Below are positions 30,836 through 41,700 of a stretch of DNA of 64,000 bases, one piece after another. Origin of the DNA: Pseudomicrostroma phylloplanum (taxonomy: Eukaryota > Basidiomycota > Exobasidiomycetes > Microstromatales); the NCBI GenBank assembly GCA_039545275.1, contig BCHS01000003.1:1037561-1101560 (forward strand), given 5' to 3'. The translations under genes were made by a program, and so were the position numbers. The notes beneath the pieces were generated by a model that saw only the letters and a list, made by a program, of their open reading frames with translations, had not been told where the DNA came from and ran no database searches. Within the stretch, counting starts at the first letter, position 1, and each line of letters starts with the position of its first letter.

Positions 30836-31819
30836 TCACAGCTCGGCTTTCCTTCCTCCCTTCTTGCCCTCCTTCTTCGCCCAGTCTATCAAATTCTGCA
30901 TGATCCTCTTGGCCCCACTCAGGTAGCTCCCACCGCCAAAAAGATGTGCATGGTTGAGGTGATGATACAGCTCATACAGGTCCACGCGCTGCGAGTAGTA
31001 TTCCACCGGCTCCGTCTTGGGCAACACGGCGTGGTATGCCTCTGTGAATGCGCCGCCAAAGCCTCCAAACATCTTCATGATGCCCAGCTCTGCCTCGTTG
31101 TGACCATAGTAGGAGCTCGGGTCGAAGATGACTGGCTCGCCCGTCTTGGACGCCTGCCCTGCGTTTCCGCTCCAGAGATCCCCATGCAAAATAGCAGGCT
31201 TGACATCCTTGAGGGTGTCCAGCAACAGAGGGTACACGTGCTCCCTCATGTCCTTCTCCAGCTCAGTGAGCTTCGAGTCCCCACCATAGCTCGAGTTAAT
31301 GCGCTTCACCATCTCCCCTATCCTTCGATTGGCCCAGAAGTCCGACCAGCTGTCTGTCCAGGTATTGTCCTGCTCCGTATCTCCACAGTGCGTGGGCACA
31401 TCGAATCCAAACTTGCCATTGGGGCTCGTACCGTGCGAATGCATCAGTGCGAGCTTCTTGCCTAGCGTTTTCTGGGCAGAGGAGGAGAGGGAGCCAGAAA
31501 AGTCGAGGTAGTCCGTGCAGAGGTAGGCTTTACTGCCGTCTTCGGTCTTGCCGTAGGTGTGCACCTTGGGTACCAGTCCCTGTCCCTTGTCCACGTCCAG
31601 TCCGGCAGCAGAGCAGGCCTTGTCCATTGCCGAGAGGGAAGCTGCCTCTCCTAGCACCTGAGCGACGGGAGTGGTGCATTTGGCAAAGAGGAGGCGTGGG
31701 GGGTCGTGCGAGGTAGCCAGGAGACGGTTGGATGAAGAGGACTCGAAGGTCCCGCCCAGGTAGGGACAGGCTGACTTCAAAGCCGACAGCAGCGACGGGT
31801 CGATAGAAGAGCGCGACAT
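30836..31819 (-). CDS. Fructosamine-3-kinase / ketosamine-3-kinase family protein
   Basis: Phosphorylates ketosamines on glycated proteins so that they decompose (deglycation repair), or acts on small ketosamines. Single exon, 327 aa from the ATG at 31819, close to human FN3K (309 aa). The fold is a protein-kinase-like phosphotransferase: FAKCTTPVAQVLGEAASL carries the presumed ATP-binding Lys and helix-C Glu, ILHGDLWSGN is the catalytic loop (H212-D214, N219), and VIFDPSSYYGH holds the metal-binding Asp (D233). The C-terminal LYELYHHLNHAHLFGGGSY is characteristic of the family. An in-frame ATG at 32035 would add 72 residues containing a basic, hydroxylated stretch that could be a mitochondrial presequence. 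Family alignment favours 31819. It is divergent from the SurE gene. Confidence 0.93.
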   Translation of the reverse strand: MSRSSIDPSLLSALKSACPYLGGTFESSSSNRLLATSHDPPRLLFAKCTTPVAQVLGEAASLSAMDKACSAAGLDVDKGQGLVPKVHTYGKTEDGSKAYLCTDYLDFSGSLSSSAQKTLGKKLALMHSHGTSPNGKFGFDVPTHCGDTEQDNTWTDSWSDFWANRRIGEMVKRINSSYGGDSKLTELEKDMREHVYPLLLDTLKDVKPAILHGDLWSGNAGQASKTGEPVIFDPSSYYGHNEAELGIMKMFGGFGGAFTEAYHAVLPKTEPVEYYSQRVDLYELYHHLNHAHLFGGGSYLSGAKRIMQNLIDWAKKEGKKGGRKAEL

Positions 31820-32150
31820 GACGAGGACGTGTGCAAAGAAATGTGTGAAGCTGGCAAGGATGCTCTGGGTAATGCTGCGAGAAAGGAAGCGAATGCTATC
31901 AGGCTTCTGTGATCGTACTGTCGTTCCTCCTTCCGCACCGAGTCTTCCTCCACATGAGGCGTCCGTGCGGGACCGTGGATCGGATCGGGTGTTGACCAAG
32001 CCGAGGCGCAAGGCGGCAGCACCTTCTTCTCGCATGGATGGTACAAGGCACTGCAAGACGTCAAGACTAGATACCAAGCACTGACAGGACCTGAACGCCC
32101 CTCCCGAAGCCGCTACTGACCAGCACCGGCCTCAGACTACCTCAACAAGC
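31820..32150. promoter_or_regulatory. Divergent promoter region FN3K / SurE
   Basis: 331 bp between divergent ATGs. Part may be coding if FN3K starts at 32035. No other feature is seen. Confidence 0.45.
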
Positions 32151-33656
32151 ATGGCAGCTAGCAATTCCCTCCGGATTCTCCTGGTCAACGACGATGGACC
32201 TCCCTCCTACCCCTCCTCCCCTCACGTTCTCCCCTTCTACCGCGCTCTAGTCGCCCGCGGACACAAAGTCAGCGTCGTCCTCCCCTCTAGCCAGAAGAGC
32301 TGGGGATCCATGGCATTTAGTGTGGCTGGGCAGGTGGGAGTCTGGTGGTACTACCCGCCGAGGGAAGAGGAGGATGAAGGGGTTTGGGAGAGGGAGCGGA
32401 GGGCGGAGGGGCAGAGGGGAGAGGAGGAGTGGGTTCTGCTGGATGGGGTGAGTACTGGAGGTACTGGCTTGTAGACAGACGACAGCCTGTGTCAGCTATG
32501 AAGACTCGCTGACTCTCTGTCTACTCCCACACCCCTCCTCTTGACCACATCCCTCACTCACAGTCGCCCACAACATGCACCAACGTCGGTCTCTTCAACC
32601 AATCCCTCCTCTTCCCCTCATCCTCCTCTCCCTCGACTTCATCTTCCACCTCGCAACCCCCACCCTTCGACCTCGTCCTCTCCGGTCCAAACTACGGCCG
32701 CAACTCCGGCCTCGCCTTCTGCCTCTCCTCAGGGACACTCGGTGCAGCTCTAGCCGGCGCCCTCTCTGGTATCAAGAGTATCTCCGTCTCTTATGCGCAC
32801 TTCCAGAAAGTGCCCGAGAGCATCCAGGGTAGGATAGATGAGATGAAGACGAGGGGAGTGCTGGAAGGAATGAGCTTGCAAGAGGGCAAGAAGGAAGCAG
32901 GAGGGAGCGGCAGCGGGAGCGGTGGTGATCCGGCGCAACAGAGTGCTCTGGAGGCTGAAGGGGGCAAGAAGCGAAAGGCGAGGGACGTGGCGCCCTCGGC
33001 TTCTAGGGAGCTGGCAGGCGTCGCTAATGAGCTCACGGTACAGATTGTAGAGAGGCTCTACTCTCAGTGGGAGGATGGAGTGGGTGTCTATGGGTGAGTA
33101 TGCGGTACAGAAGGCGAGACGAGGCTGACTGCGTCAGGACAGCTGGTGCTGACTCAAACTCGGACCTCCAAACAGTATCAATGTGCCACTGGCTTGGACA
33201 CTCAAGGAGCCAAAGGTGAGTTGAAGCATCGAATTCATCAGATGCTTGGGGTACCCGTTGTATAGACGGACTCAACTCTGACTCCTCCACCCTCCAACCT
33301 CATTCCCTTATCTATTACCCGGCCCTCCTCAGGTCTACTGGACAAAGATGTGGGCCAGCACCTATCCCCGGCTCTTCTCCCTCGTGCAGCCCTCCTCCTC
33401 TTCCTTCTCCTCTGGCAACACCGCAAAGCACCTCCCCTCCTCCGCCCCCACTCCCAGCACCCTTCTCTCCTTCAAGCCAGAGATGACCGGTATGCTTTCT
33501 CCTATTGGAGGGCTAGAGAGCGAAGAGGGCAGAGGAACCGACGTTTGGGCGTTGATGAACGGCTTTGTGAGCGTGACTCGGGTGCAGGCGAGATATGCCG
33601 AGTGTGAATTGCAGGCGGAGGGTGAAGGAATGGAGGGCAGGAGGTGGAGGCTGTAG
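32151..33656 (+). CDS. SurE-family 5'/3'-nucleotidase (acid phosphatase)
   Basis: SurE enzymes are metal-dependent nucleoside monophosphatases. Four exons: 32151-32447, 32564-33093, 33176-33215 (40 nt) and 33333-33656, giving 396 aa. The N-terminal metal site is VNDDGPP (D14-D15), in ILLVNDDGPPS. The joins read VLLDG then SPTTCTNVGLFNQ, VGVYG then INVPLAWTLKEPK, and on to VYWTKMWASTYPRLFS. The SGPNYGRNSGLAFCLSSGT segment is the conserved nucleotide/metal-binding block. Ser/Pro- and Gly/Lys-rich inserts enlarge the core. Yeast Pby1 fuses SurE to a tubulin-tyrosine-ligase-like domain. Here no such domain follows, as in Yarrowia-type acid phosphatases. The first ATG begins seven residues before the first beta-strand (ILLVNDDG), as expected for a cytosolic enzyme. 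Confidence 0.9.
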
Positions 33657-34656
33657 TGGCTTGCTGTAGGAAGGCATGTACGTCCAAGTGGCATCGTAAT
33701 CACATCTGTGTCGGCCCTCTCTTGCTAGTCTGAGATTGACCTCGTCATCAAGAGGCGTGCGAGTCTGTCCGGTTGCTGCTTAAGAGCTCGCTGTCGTATC
33801 GTGTTATCGTATTCGAACAGTACAATTCGGTATAGGAGCGCCATATCCTCTATGCTTAGGAGGATATCGCGCCTATTCGCCATTGTATATGAGGTATGCG
33901 TAGCGGATGCCTCTTCGCTCGATCGACTGAAGTGCCCCTCGCGCCAGTGTGCATCTCGTCTGAGGGGACGCTTGGGGGGCCATCGAACCAAGCAGCGTGC
34001 TGAAGCTCACTAAAGGGAGAACGAGCGCTTAATGGGCGCGTCGAGGCGCGCGTCCGGCCAAGAGTGTGTGCTGAGGGTCGCTGAGGGGAGTGCGAGCTGG
34101 GGCTCAACCGTCAAGCCGAGCAGCGGCTTGAGTGCAAGTGGCTGGCTTGCTCGACCACCGAGAGTCGACGCTTGGGGGTTCGGAGCCGCTGAGGACGACC
34201 TTGAGATAGTGGATTCGGCGACTTGCAGAGCCACTGATGGGATCAGTTGCGGAAATCGGCAGTCGCGCTTTTCCGTGAAGCCGGTAACCGGAGCGGAGGG
34301 ACCCCTGCCTGTACATTGGAGTGTTGGAGTGTTGGTCTCTGAGAATTTGCAGCTCCGAGCGCGGATGGGTGGGCCCCCGGGGGGGAGGCCATCCAAAGCC
34401 AGAGCCATCGCATCGTACTACCTCCTACTCTCTTCAGAGATCGATCACCCTAGCACAACCCCACACCCCCTGCTCCTGTTTTGCTTTCGCCACTCTACCT
34501 TCCCAGTGCTAGCGTCTTCGTGCTCGTCTTGCTTTGCTCTTCGTCGCTCGCTCAACGACCCACGACTTGCTCTGCTTTCGCGGTAAGACTACCGCCTCCA
34601 GCGTTTGAATACGTTCACCCTTGCTTCCCTGTCGGCCCACCCTAGACAGATCAAAG
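33657..34656. other. 1-kb intergenic region, no recognised gene
   Basis: Lies between the SurE gene and the orphan acidic gene. Both strands carry open frames through 34010-34590 with no recognisable domain, consistent with GC-rich non-coding sequence. The last 200 bp before 34657 is pyrimidine-rich (promoter-like). A TCGAACC string at about 33974 does not sit in a tRNA cloverleaf. Confidence 0.4.
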
Positions 34657-35996
34657 ATGCCTGGCCCACTCCGAGCCAGCAAGAGGCACGCCTACAGGCC
34701 CTACTGGGTCCCAAAGCGTGTCTCCGAGCTCGAGCCCAGGCCCGAGAATAATGCCGCCTCCTTCAACGTGAGTACTTGATCCGAGGCGCAGGAAGCGTAT
34801 CGCTTCCATGCACTGTCTTGCGATGAGCCACGGATTGACCATCTTCTGCTTCTTGCACCCTCTGCTTCATCCCACAGACGGAGTGCGATGACACCACCAC
34901 CACCACCCACACCACCACCACCACCACCACCGCCAACACCACCCCCGCCGACTCCCTCCTCTCTTTCTCCGGAAAGACGAGCACAACCCTTCTGGGTGAG
35001 GATGAGGAAGTCAGCGCTGACGACACCTTCGCCCACATCAGGGTGATGGTGGCTCGCCGCGCTGCCGACCCGAGGAAGCGCCCCTCTACGCTCCCTCTGA
35101 GGTGTTCCACGCCTCCTAGGATCTCTCGTCCCCATTACTCGGGACGTGAGATGCCTCCTCCCCTGCTTCTGTCGGGCGAGGAGTGCGAGTACGAGACCTG
35201 CGAGGAGGTCTTGAAGGCCTTCGAGCAGGCGCTCGAGGAGGAGGTTGAGGGAGAGGAAGAAGAGGAAGAGGAGGATGAAGAGTTTGAGGAGGAGGAGGAC
35301 TCCGAGGATGAGGAGTTTGAGGGCATGTCGCTCGACTCCGAGGCCGACGAGGAGGAGGGGGACATGTCGCTCGATTCCGAGGCCGACGAGGAGTTTGAGG
35401 AGGAAGTTTTTGATTCGGTCATGGAGGAAAGGGTGGAGGCGGGCTTGGAGCAGTCGAAGCTCCAACTGGGCGAGACTATCCTTGCCCACATCCAAGCCAC
35501 ATCGCAGGAGAGTGCGATGGCCAAGGTGCACCGACTTCGCCAGGCACTGTTGCGCAAGCGACAGTACCGAGAAGTAACGGCGCTCCTGGCGCAGCAGGAC
35601 CAGTGGCTCCTGCCCAAGCTTCAGCGCCGGCAAGAGTACTGGCGTGTAAAAGCCCTGCTGCAAAGGCAGGACGAGTGCCTCGAAAAAGAGGCAGCTTCGT
35701 CGGAGGTAGAGGACGCTACCATGGAGGCAGACGCTACGGAGCCTCTGTCCGTTGAAGACGCCTCTATGGAGGTTGATTCTCTCCTCCTGGTTGAGGAGGA
35801 AGATGAGATCTCTGACGGAGGTCCTGAGGACGACTCTCACTGGGCTGAAAGCTCGGATGATGAGGAGACTCCGGAGCCCGAGGAAGAGGTCGAGGAGGAG
35901 GTGGAGGAGGATGAGGAAGAGGAGGAGGATGGCGACGAGGGGTACGACTCGGATGACTCTCTCCTCCTGCTCGTCCTAGCTGCCAGCGAAGATTAG
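34657..35996 (+). CDS. Orphan acidic, internally repetitive protein
   Basis: I do not recognise this protein. Exon 1 is 34657-34767 (37 codons, basic: MPGPLRASKRHAYRPYW), the intron 34768-34877 (110 nt, GTGAGT...CACAG), and exon 2 34878-35996, giving 409 aa. Exon 2 opens with a poly-Thr/His tract encoded by an (ACC)n microsatellite. A long Glu/Asp region follows with a near-repeat (GMSLDSEADEEE, then DMSLDSEADEEF). Next comes a helical Gln/Arg/Leu part with two related copies of about 21 residues (about 261-281 and 285-305: RKRQYREVTALLAQQDQWL and RRQEYWRVKALLQRQDECL), then another acidic tail ending in DDSLLLLVLAASED. The intron signals and a frame free of stops across both exons support coding. 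It has no signal peptide or TM, and could be a nuclear or chromatin-associated acidic protein. That is a guess. Confidence 0.65.
34893..34931. repeat. (ACC)n microsatellite inside coding exon
   Basis: ACC/CAC repeats encode the Thr-rich tract at the start of exon 2 of the acidic orphan gene. Length polymorphism would alter the protein in frame. Confidence 0.85.
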
Positions 35997-36048
35997 GCGG
36001 GGGGTCAGAGGACGGGTTGGACTCGATAGAGCTTCCTACGGGAATCTT

Positions 36049-36323
36049 AAAGGGTAAGTGCAGTGCTCGTAGCAACGGTGCTCGTCGGCAGACGCCCTTG
36101 TACTCACACAGACGTCCTTTGCACCCTTTCCGAGTGTAGTCCTTCATCCAGCAAGACATCCATCCACCATTACATCCACCCCGAGTCTAAGGCGCTCAGG
36201 TCAATGGCTATCCGCCAAACCAAAGGGTAAGTGCAGTGCTCGTAGCAGCGGTGCTCGTCGGCAGACGCCTTTGTACTCACACAGACGTCCTTTGCACCCT
36301 TTCCGAGTGTAGTCCTTCATCCA
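36049..36323 (+). repeat. Two 102-bp direct repeats carrying a near-identical 86-nt intron-like sequence
   Basis: Bases 36049-36150 and 36222-36323 match over 102 bp except at two positions, offset 173 bp. Each copy contains AAAGG then a GTAAGT donor, a pyrimidine-rich 3' part and a GAGTGTAG acceptor (36054-36139 and 36227-36312, both 86 nt). The 87 nt between them (29 codons) is open in a frame that enters and leaves in phase 2 at both copies. A shorter reading with the CACACAG acceptor (58 nt) is also possible. It lies 53 bp downstream of the acidic orphan's stop. Confidence 0.8.
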
Positions 36324-36507
36324 TCAATATATCTACCGAGTCCAAGGCCGTCTGGTAGAAGTCTCCATCCACCAACACAGCCACCGAGTCCAAGGTGGTC
36401 TGTCAGGAGGCTTCATCCAGCAACACAGCCACCGAGTCCAAGGTGGTCTGTTCGAAGGCTTCATCCACCAATACATCTAGCAAGTCTTGGGCGGTCTGGT
36501 AGAAATG
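36316..36507 (+). repeat. 48-bp tandem repeat array, about four units
   Basis: Units at 36316-36363, 36364-36411, 36412-36459 and 36460-36507 share TCATCCA-CAACACAGCCACC and GAGTCCAAGG-GGTCTG blocks. The first unit overlaps the end of the second 102-bp direct repeat, and a degenerate unit lies in the 87-nt spacer at about 36143-36190. One frame reads repeats of FIHQHSHRVQGGL type, open for about 50 codons. Another reads NTATESKVVC type with TAG after units 1 and 4. The coding status is undecided. Confidence 0.8.
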
Positions 36508-38735
36508 GGAAAAACCAACTGGGTGGCATGGTCACAGTGAGTACAGCATCGCTCAGTCCCGATTACGAGCAGAACACTCACATTCTGTGCATCCGCACGC
36601 CGGCTGGCACCCTCACTGCCAGTCTGCAGCAGCTTCTCTCCCCTCTTCTCTCTCTCTCTCTCTTTTCACCCCTCGTCTAGGCACCAGAGCATACCCCGGA
36701 GCAACGATCAAGAAAGGCATCCCCATCCGTATAGGCAGGCACCCTCAAGGCTAGGTTAGGCAAACCGGCTCTCCTTCAGCTCACCTCGTCTCTCGGCTCT
36801 TCGGTATCGGTTTTGGTCCTTGGCGTCCTCTTCTTCTCAGCGTATCAGGTACTTGTTGGCACCCAAAGCAGCACTCCGGACTTACACACGGCAACTAGGA
36901 CGTGCTCTCGAGGTATGGAAGGGATCGTTGAGGATCCGCCTACTTGAGTCGTCCTCCGGGGTTCTGCAGTGGCCATCCTGACAAGGTAAGAACCGTATAT
37001 CCCCCCCCACTAGCGGATGGTTCCCTTGGACGACGGAGGCTGCTGTAGGATCTCGGGCCCTCAAGGTTGCTGGCTCCTGATCTCGACGATGGTCAACCAG
37101 TGATTCCACCCGCAGGCGAGGATCATGTTGCCTTCGGAAGACAGACAGAGAGTGAGTAGCCTTTCCCCTTTGCTCCGCGAAGGAAGGCGGGTTCTTGTCA
37201 AGGGCGGTGGCCGGGGGGCCATCGTTCCGCAGATCCTGAACGGAGGTTCCTAGGCGTTGGCACGTCGTTGGCTTTGTGAGTCGAGAAGCACACTCGAGCA
37301 TCGCTGGCGGCGCCCTTCTCCGAAGCTCCTTCAGAGCCTCCCGTCTTCGTTGGCCAGAAGGTCCTCGTTGATGGGCGGCGGTCCTCTGCGTTGCTGCTCT
37401 CCTGAGTGGGACGGCACGTAGTGGGATCGACCGTGTCTTTTCCATCCGTTTCTCAGTTGAGACTTGGCTTGGGGGAGCTCGGCGACCTGGACTAGCTACC
37501 CAAAAAGTAGAGAGGAAGGGGGCTGCCTAGAAAAGGGAAAGGACGTCCAAAAGGGCGAATCCACCCCGTGGCAGCCACGGAGAGTGAATGGATGGGTTCG
37601 CTGTTCTGTAGCCCCATCGTATCCTCTACCAACACCTTGCTGATCCTCTTGGAGAGGCGAGGTGGCCGTTGCTTCGGCCGGCTTTGGCGCTGTGTAAGGC
37701 CCCAGTTTCGTTCCCCCCTATCGGTTTGCTGCCGAGGTCAATGCTTGCAAGTATCTGGTACGCTGAGGAGTCGAATCGTCAAGGTCAAGATCGGTATCGG
37801 AGACGTCGAGCAAGACCCAGGTCTCGTAAAGTAGCTTGAAGGTGAGTCGGCCCTAGCCTGGCCACCCCCCAAAGTCCTGCCGCAACCCCCCTATGATTCC
37901 CGCCTTAATACCCCTTGTGAGCTCTGGCACTCTGGTGACCGAAACACCCCCCTCATCCAACCGAGAGAGAGAAACCCATCCAAAAGAGAAGCCACCCTGC
38001 TGTACCATAATACTATATACCCGGCCATGGCCACCCAGACACTAATCGTGTGCAAAGCGAGCGAAGGAGCAGGTGGAGAAGATGAGAGCTGACCCTTGAC
38101 TATGTGAGGTGTGCGTTGAGGTTAACAGAGTTGAGACAAGGCAGAGTGGCAATGTGCTTGAATGCTGACGCTGCGTTGTTGAGTCGGCGGTGAATGATGG
38201 GCGCTTGGGCAACGAGGCTGTGCGAGCAAAGGGCGTGCGTGATGCGAGAAGGCAGAGCAAGGGAGGGGGGAATGGCAGGGTGCAAGCCTCGACCGAGGAG
38301 CTTAGATGTGACCGAGTAGGTGTTTGAGGTAGGTGAGAATGGCATAGATGGCCAGAAGAAAGGGTAGATGGGCTACATGATGGGTACGTTGGACATGCTC
38401 TTGGAGGGAGTGAACGCTGGAGGGACACAGGAGAGGACGCAGCTGCGTTGTGTTCCCTCTTGTGTGTGTGTGTGTGTCTGCTGTGCCTTGCGCCCACGCC
38501 CCTTTGCTTCCGGGCCAAGACGCGCCTGCCCTGCCCGCCCCTTGGCCCAAGCGCATCCCACGCCAGAGCAACACCACCGCCATCAGCCAAGGCTACCAAC
38601 GACCATCACCATCGTCATCCCCTGCGCCGGCTTGCTGCTTCGCCTCCCCTGCTGTAGGTCAGGTCAGAGCACTCGGCTGTACCAGCTACTCCCTCCTCCG
38701 CCTTGTAGCTCGCCCTACCCGCGTTACCTACCATC

Positions 38736-41700
38736 ATGGCCACACGCCCCGCTCGTCGTCCCCTCATCTCCTTGCAAGCTCATCTGCAATCGCTTCTTCT
38801 CACTACGTCCCTCGACTCCACTTCCAGCGGCACCTCCTTTGGCGCACAGAATGTCGCTGGCCCTTCCAATCTCTCACAGGCTCCGGGAGTAGACTATACC
38901 CAGGACAATCTCCAGCAGCTTGGTCCAATCATCAAGAGTCTCGATGAGGCGGCTCAGGCCGATGCCTTTCTGCGACTGCTGAGGGAGTTTGCCAAGACAG
39001 AAGAGGCAAGGATCAAGACAATATGCGACGAAAACAGTACAGTAAGTCTGCCAAAGGTTGAGACGCTATCCTGCTGCCATCTTCCCAGAAGTCGCTGAAC
39101 AAGTCCCATGGTCTTCTGCTGTAGGACTTTGTCTCGGCGGTAGACAAGCTCCTCAAGGTCAGATCGAGTACCATCAGTCTGAAGCACAAGATCGGAGAGC
39201 TCAATCAAGAAGTTCAGGCAGGAGGAGCAAGTCTAGGGGGTAAGGTGAGCTCTTCTTGACCAGCGGTCTTCAGAACAATCCGCATCACTCACCAGCCTGC
39301 AGCCGCTGCCGTCTCCGCCTTACGCATTCACAGAAGAAGCAACTGCTCGAATCCCAGCGGACCATGAACAAAGTAGACGAAGCCATTGAGACGCTGCAGC
39401 TATGCCTGAAAGTATTGGACATGGCAAACAGGATCGATGGCCTCATCGAGGAGCGCAAGTACTACCCGGCTCTGAGAGTGAGTTGGCGTGCAGATGTGCA
39501 CTCCCTTCCTTGCACTTCATTTGACCATTGAAGTCTCACTCCGTCTACACAGTCTCTGGAAGAACTGGAAGCGCACCACCTTGCTCCTTTGCTTGCCCAT
39601 GACTTTGCCCACTACCTCCACTCGTCACTGCCGTCCATGCGCTCACGCATTCGCCAGTCTGTTGTCAGAGAGATGAAGGAATGGCTCTTTGAGGTCCGTC
39701 AAAAGTCGAGAACAGTTGGGAAGATAGCGCTAAAAGCGATGGAGGACCGACAAAAGAAGTGGCGGGTCAGAAGCGAGAGAAAAGGTACCGACGTTCTCAA
39801 GCTCTCGAAGGTCAATGGACCAGTCGAAAGCGTCTACAATGAGCGTACAGAGTACTCGTTCATGGACAACGAAGAAGTCCGCATCGACTTCGAGCCTCTA
39901 TACCAGTGCATTCATATTCACGACGTCCTCAATCAGCGAGAAGAGTTACAGAGGAACTATCAAGAAGATCGCAGAGCTCAAGCAAATCTTCTCCTATCGC
40001 AAGGACTCTCCTTTCACCCTTCCAATCCGACCTTCCCCTCTTTACTTGAAGAGGTCGTCGGCTTCTTCCTAGTCGAACACCACGCTCTTGATACGTGTCC
40101 GGCCGGCTTCAGAAGTGAACAAGAAGTCGATGATCTGTGGGATGACATGTGCGAAAGGGTGGTGGACATCGTCAGCATCGGTCTCAGAGATTGCAAAGAC
40201 ACACGGACATTCGTGGGCACAAAGGCGGTGGTGCAGACCTTCATCCAGACTCTGGAAGGCTATTCTTTCTCAGTCAGCAAGTTGAACGCTCTCCTCCTGA
40301 CCCTCTTTGAGCGATATGCCCACCTCTTGCGGGATCGATTCACTGCAGACTTTCAGCGAGCCGTCAGGGAGTCCGAACATCAGCCAATGGTGGTCAACAA
40401 TGCCGAGGAGCTGGAGAAAGTACTCAACGTCTGCTGGCTCAGACCCGGGGATGCAGAGAGTCTCAGAGAGCAGGCTTTGCCATTGGCCTTGCCCTTCTCG
40501 CAGACGTATCCACTCTGCTGCATGGACATCAGGAATCTGGTCGACCAGTACTACACCTTCTCTGATGGCTTCTCACAGCACCATCGTGACATCGACGATA
40601 TCTTGAAGAAGGTAAGTAACATGGCCAAGCAGAAGTCGTGCCTACGATGCAGTGGTACTGACCAGGGCCTCTCTTCTCGCTCTCCGCTTCCACAGTCGCT
40701 CGACGAACTACTTATCCAACAGGTTTCCACCGCCATCAGAACTTCCGTCGAGACCATTTCCAACCTCTCCCAGATTACCCAAGTAGTCGTCAATGGCGAG
40801 TTCTTCCGCCTGGCCTGTACCCAGCTCGAGGCCCTTCTAGCAGCCCTGCGAGCGCCACACAGAGGAGGCAAGCTCCGGCTCGATGCGTCGAGCCATTTCA
40901 GTGCCACTCTCGACATTGCACAGGCGAGGATCGACTCGGCCATCGGCGCCAAGCTTTTGGAGTTCATTGACCTGGAGGACATGGACTGGACACCCAACAC
41001 TGGTCTGCATAGGGGTGGCATCGGTAGACCTAGTGGATACATCCTTGACATGGTCACCTGGCTCGAGACAATGATGGAAAGTGTGCTGGTACTCTTGCCA
41101 AAGGACACAAAGATGAAAGCGTACAGGAACGCATTTGCCTACATCGCTGGCGAATTGCTGGTGAGTATAAGCTGTCTGCAGAAGGTTACACAGTAGCGCC
41201 CAGCTCACAGATCCGCTGCCTTGACTGCCGCAGAACAACCACCTTCTTGCGACTGAGACTCTTCTGGTCAGTCCTGATGGACTCGCACAGCTGCACAAGG
41301 ATGTCGAAGCTCTCAGCTCAGAAGCGAATCGAGTCACCGGGCAGAACCTCGACGATGTGTGGGCAGAGATCAGGCAGGTGAGACTACGGAGAAGAGAAGG
41401 CAGGCAGTACTGCAAGAGAGATTGGTTTGGCATATGAGCTGACATTGCAACGCTGCCACTTCTATCGATACGACAGACCATCGCTGTTCCCCTCAACGAC
41501 GCCGTGACAGAGTATGTGCAACCCACCACACGGCAACAGAACTTCCGGGAAGCCCGACCAGCCAAAGTGTGAGTGCAGACCGCGGTAGACTTCTTTATTC
41601 CTTCTGTACCTGACGTCTCCCTCTAACCCCCGTATGCCTATTCTGATTAGACTGGCAATCCTCGAGAGGCTAGCTCGCTACCATGCTTCGTCGCAACAGC

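Larger units (their letters stand above)
35997..38735. other. 2.7-kb gene-poor region with repeats
   Basis: The left 510 bp holds the direct repeats and the 48-bp array. The remainder has a CT microsatellite (about 36646-36664), a poly-C run near 37001, a TATATA-like sequence near 38011 and a (GT)n tract (38461-38477). Open frames (for example minus 36882-37445 and 38042-38599) have no recognisable domains. The pyrimidine-rich end is the SEC15 promoter. It may hold a non-coding transcript or decayed sequence; I cannot support either. Confidence 0.4.

Noticed and set aside
33970..33985. TCGAACC string as the T-arm of a tRNA gene
   Set aside because: I could not build acceptor, D or anticodon stems around it on either strand.
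34010..34586. Open frames of 130-184 codons on both strands upstream of the acidic orphan gene
   Set aside because: They overlap on opposite strands, with no motifs or intron signals that make sense. Left as intergenic.
36882..37445. 187-codon minus-strand frame in the gene-poor region, considered as a transposon remnant
   Set aside because: Arg/Pro-rich, with no reverse transcriptase, integrase or transposase motif. No terminal repeats were seen around it.
38042..38599. 185-codon minus-strand frame upstream of SEC15
   Set aside because: Encodes His/Thr repeats from the GT microsatellite and overlaps the SEC15 promoter. No conserved features.
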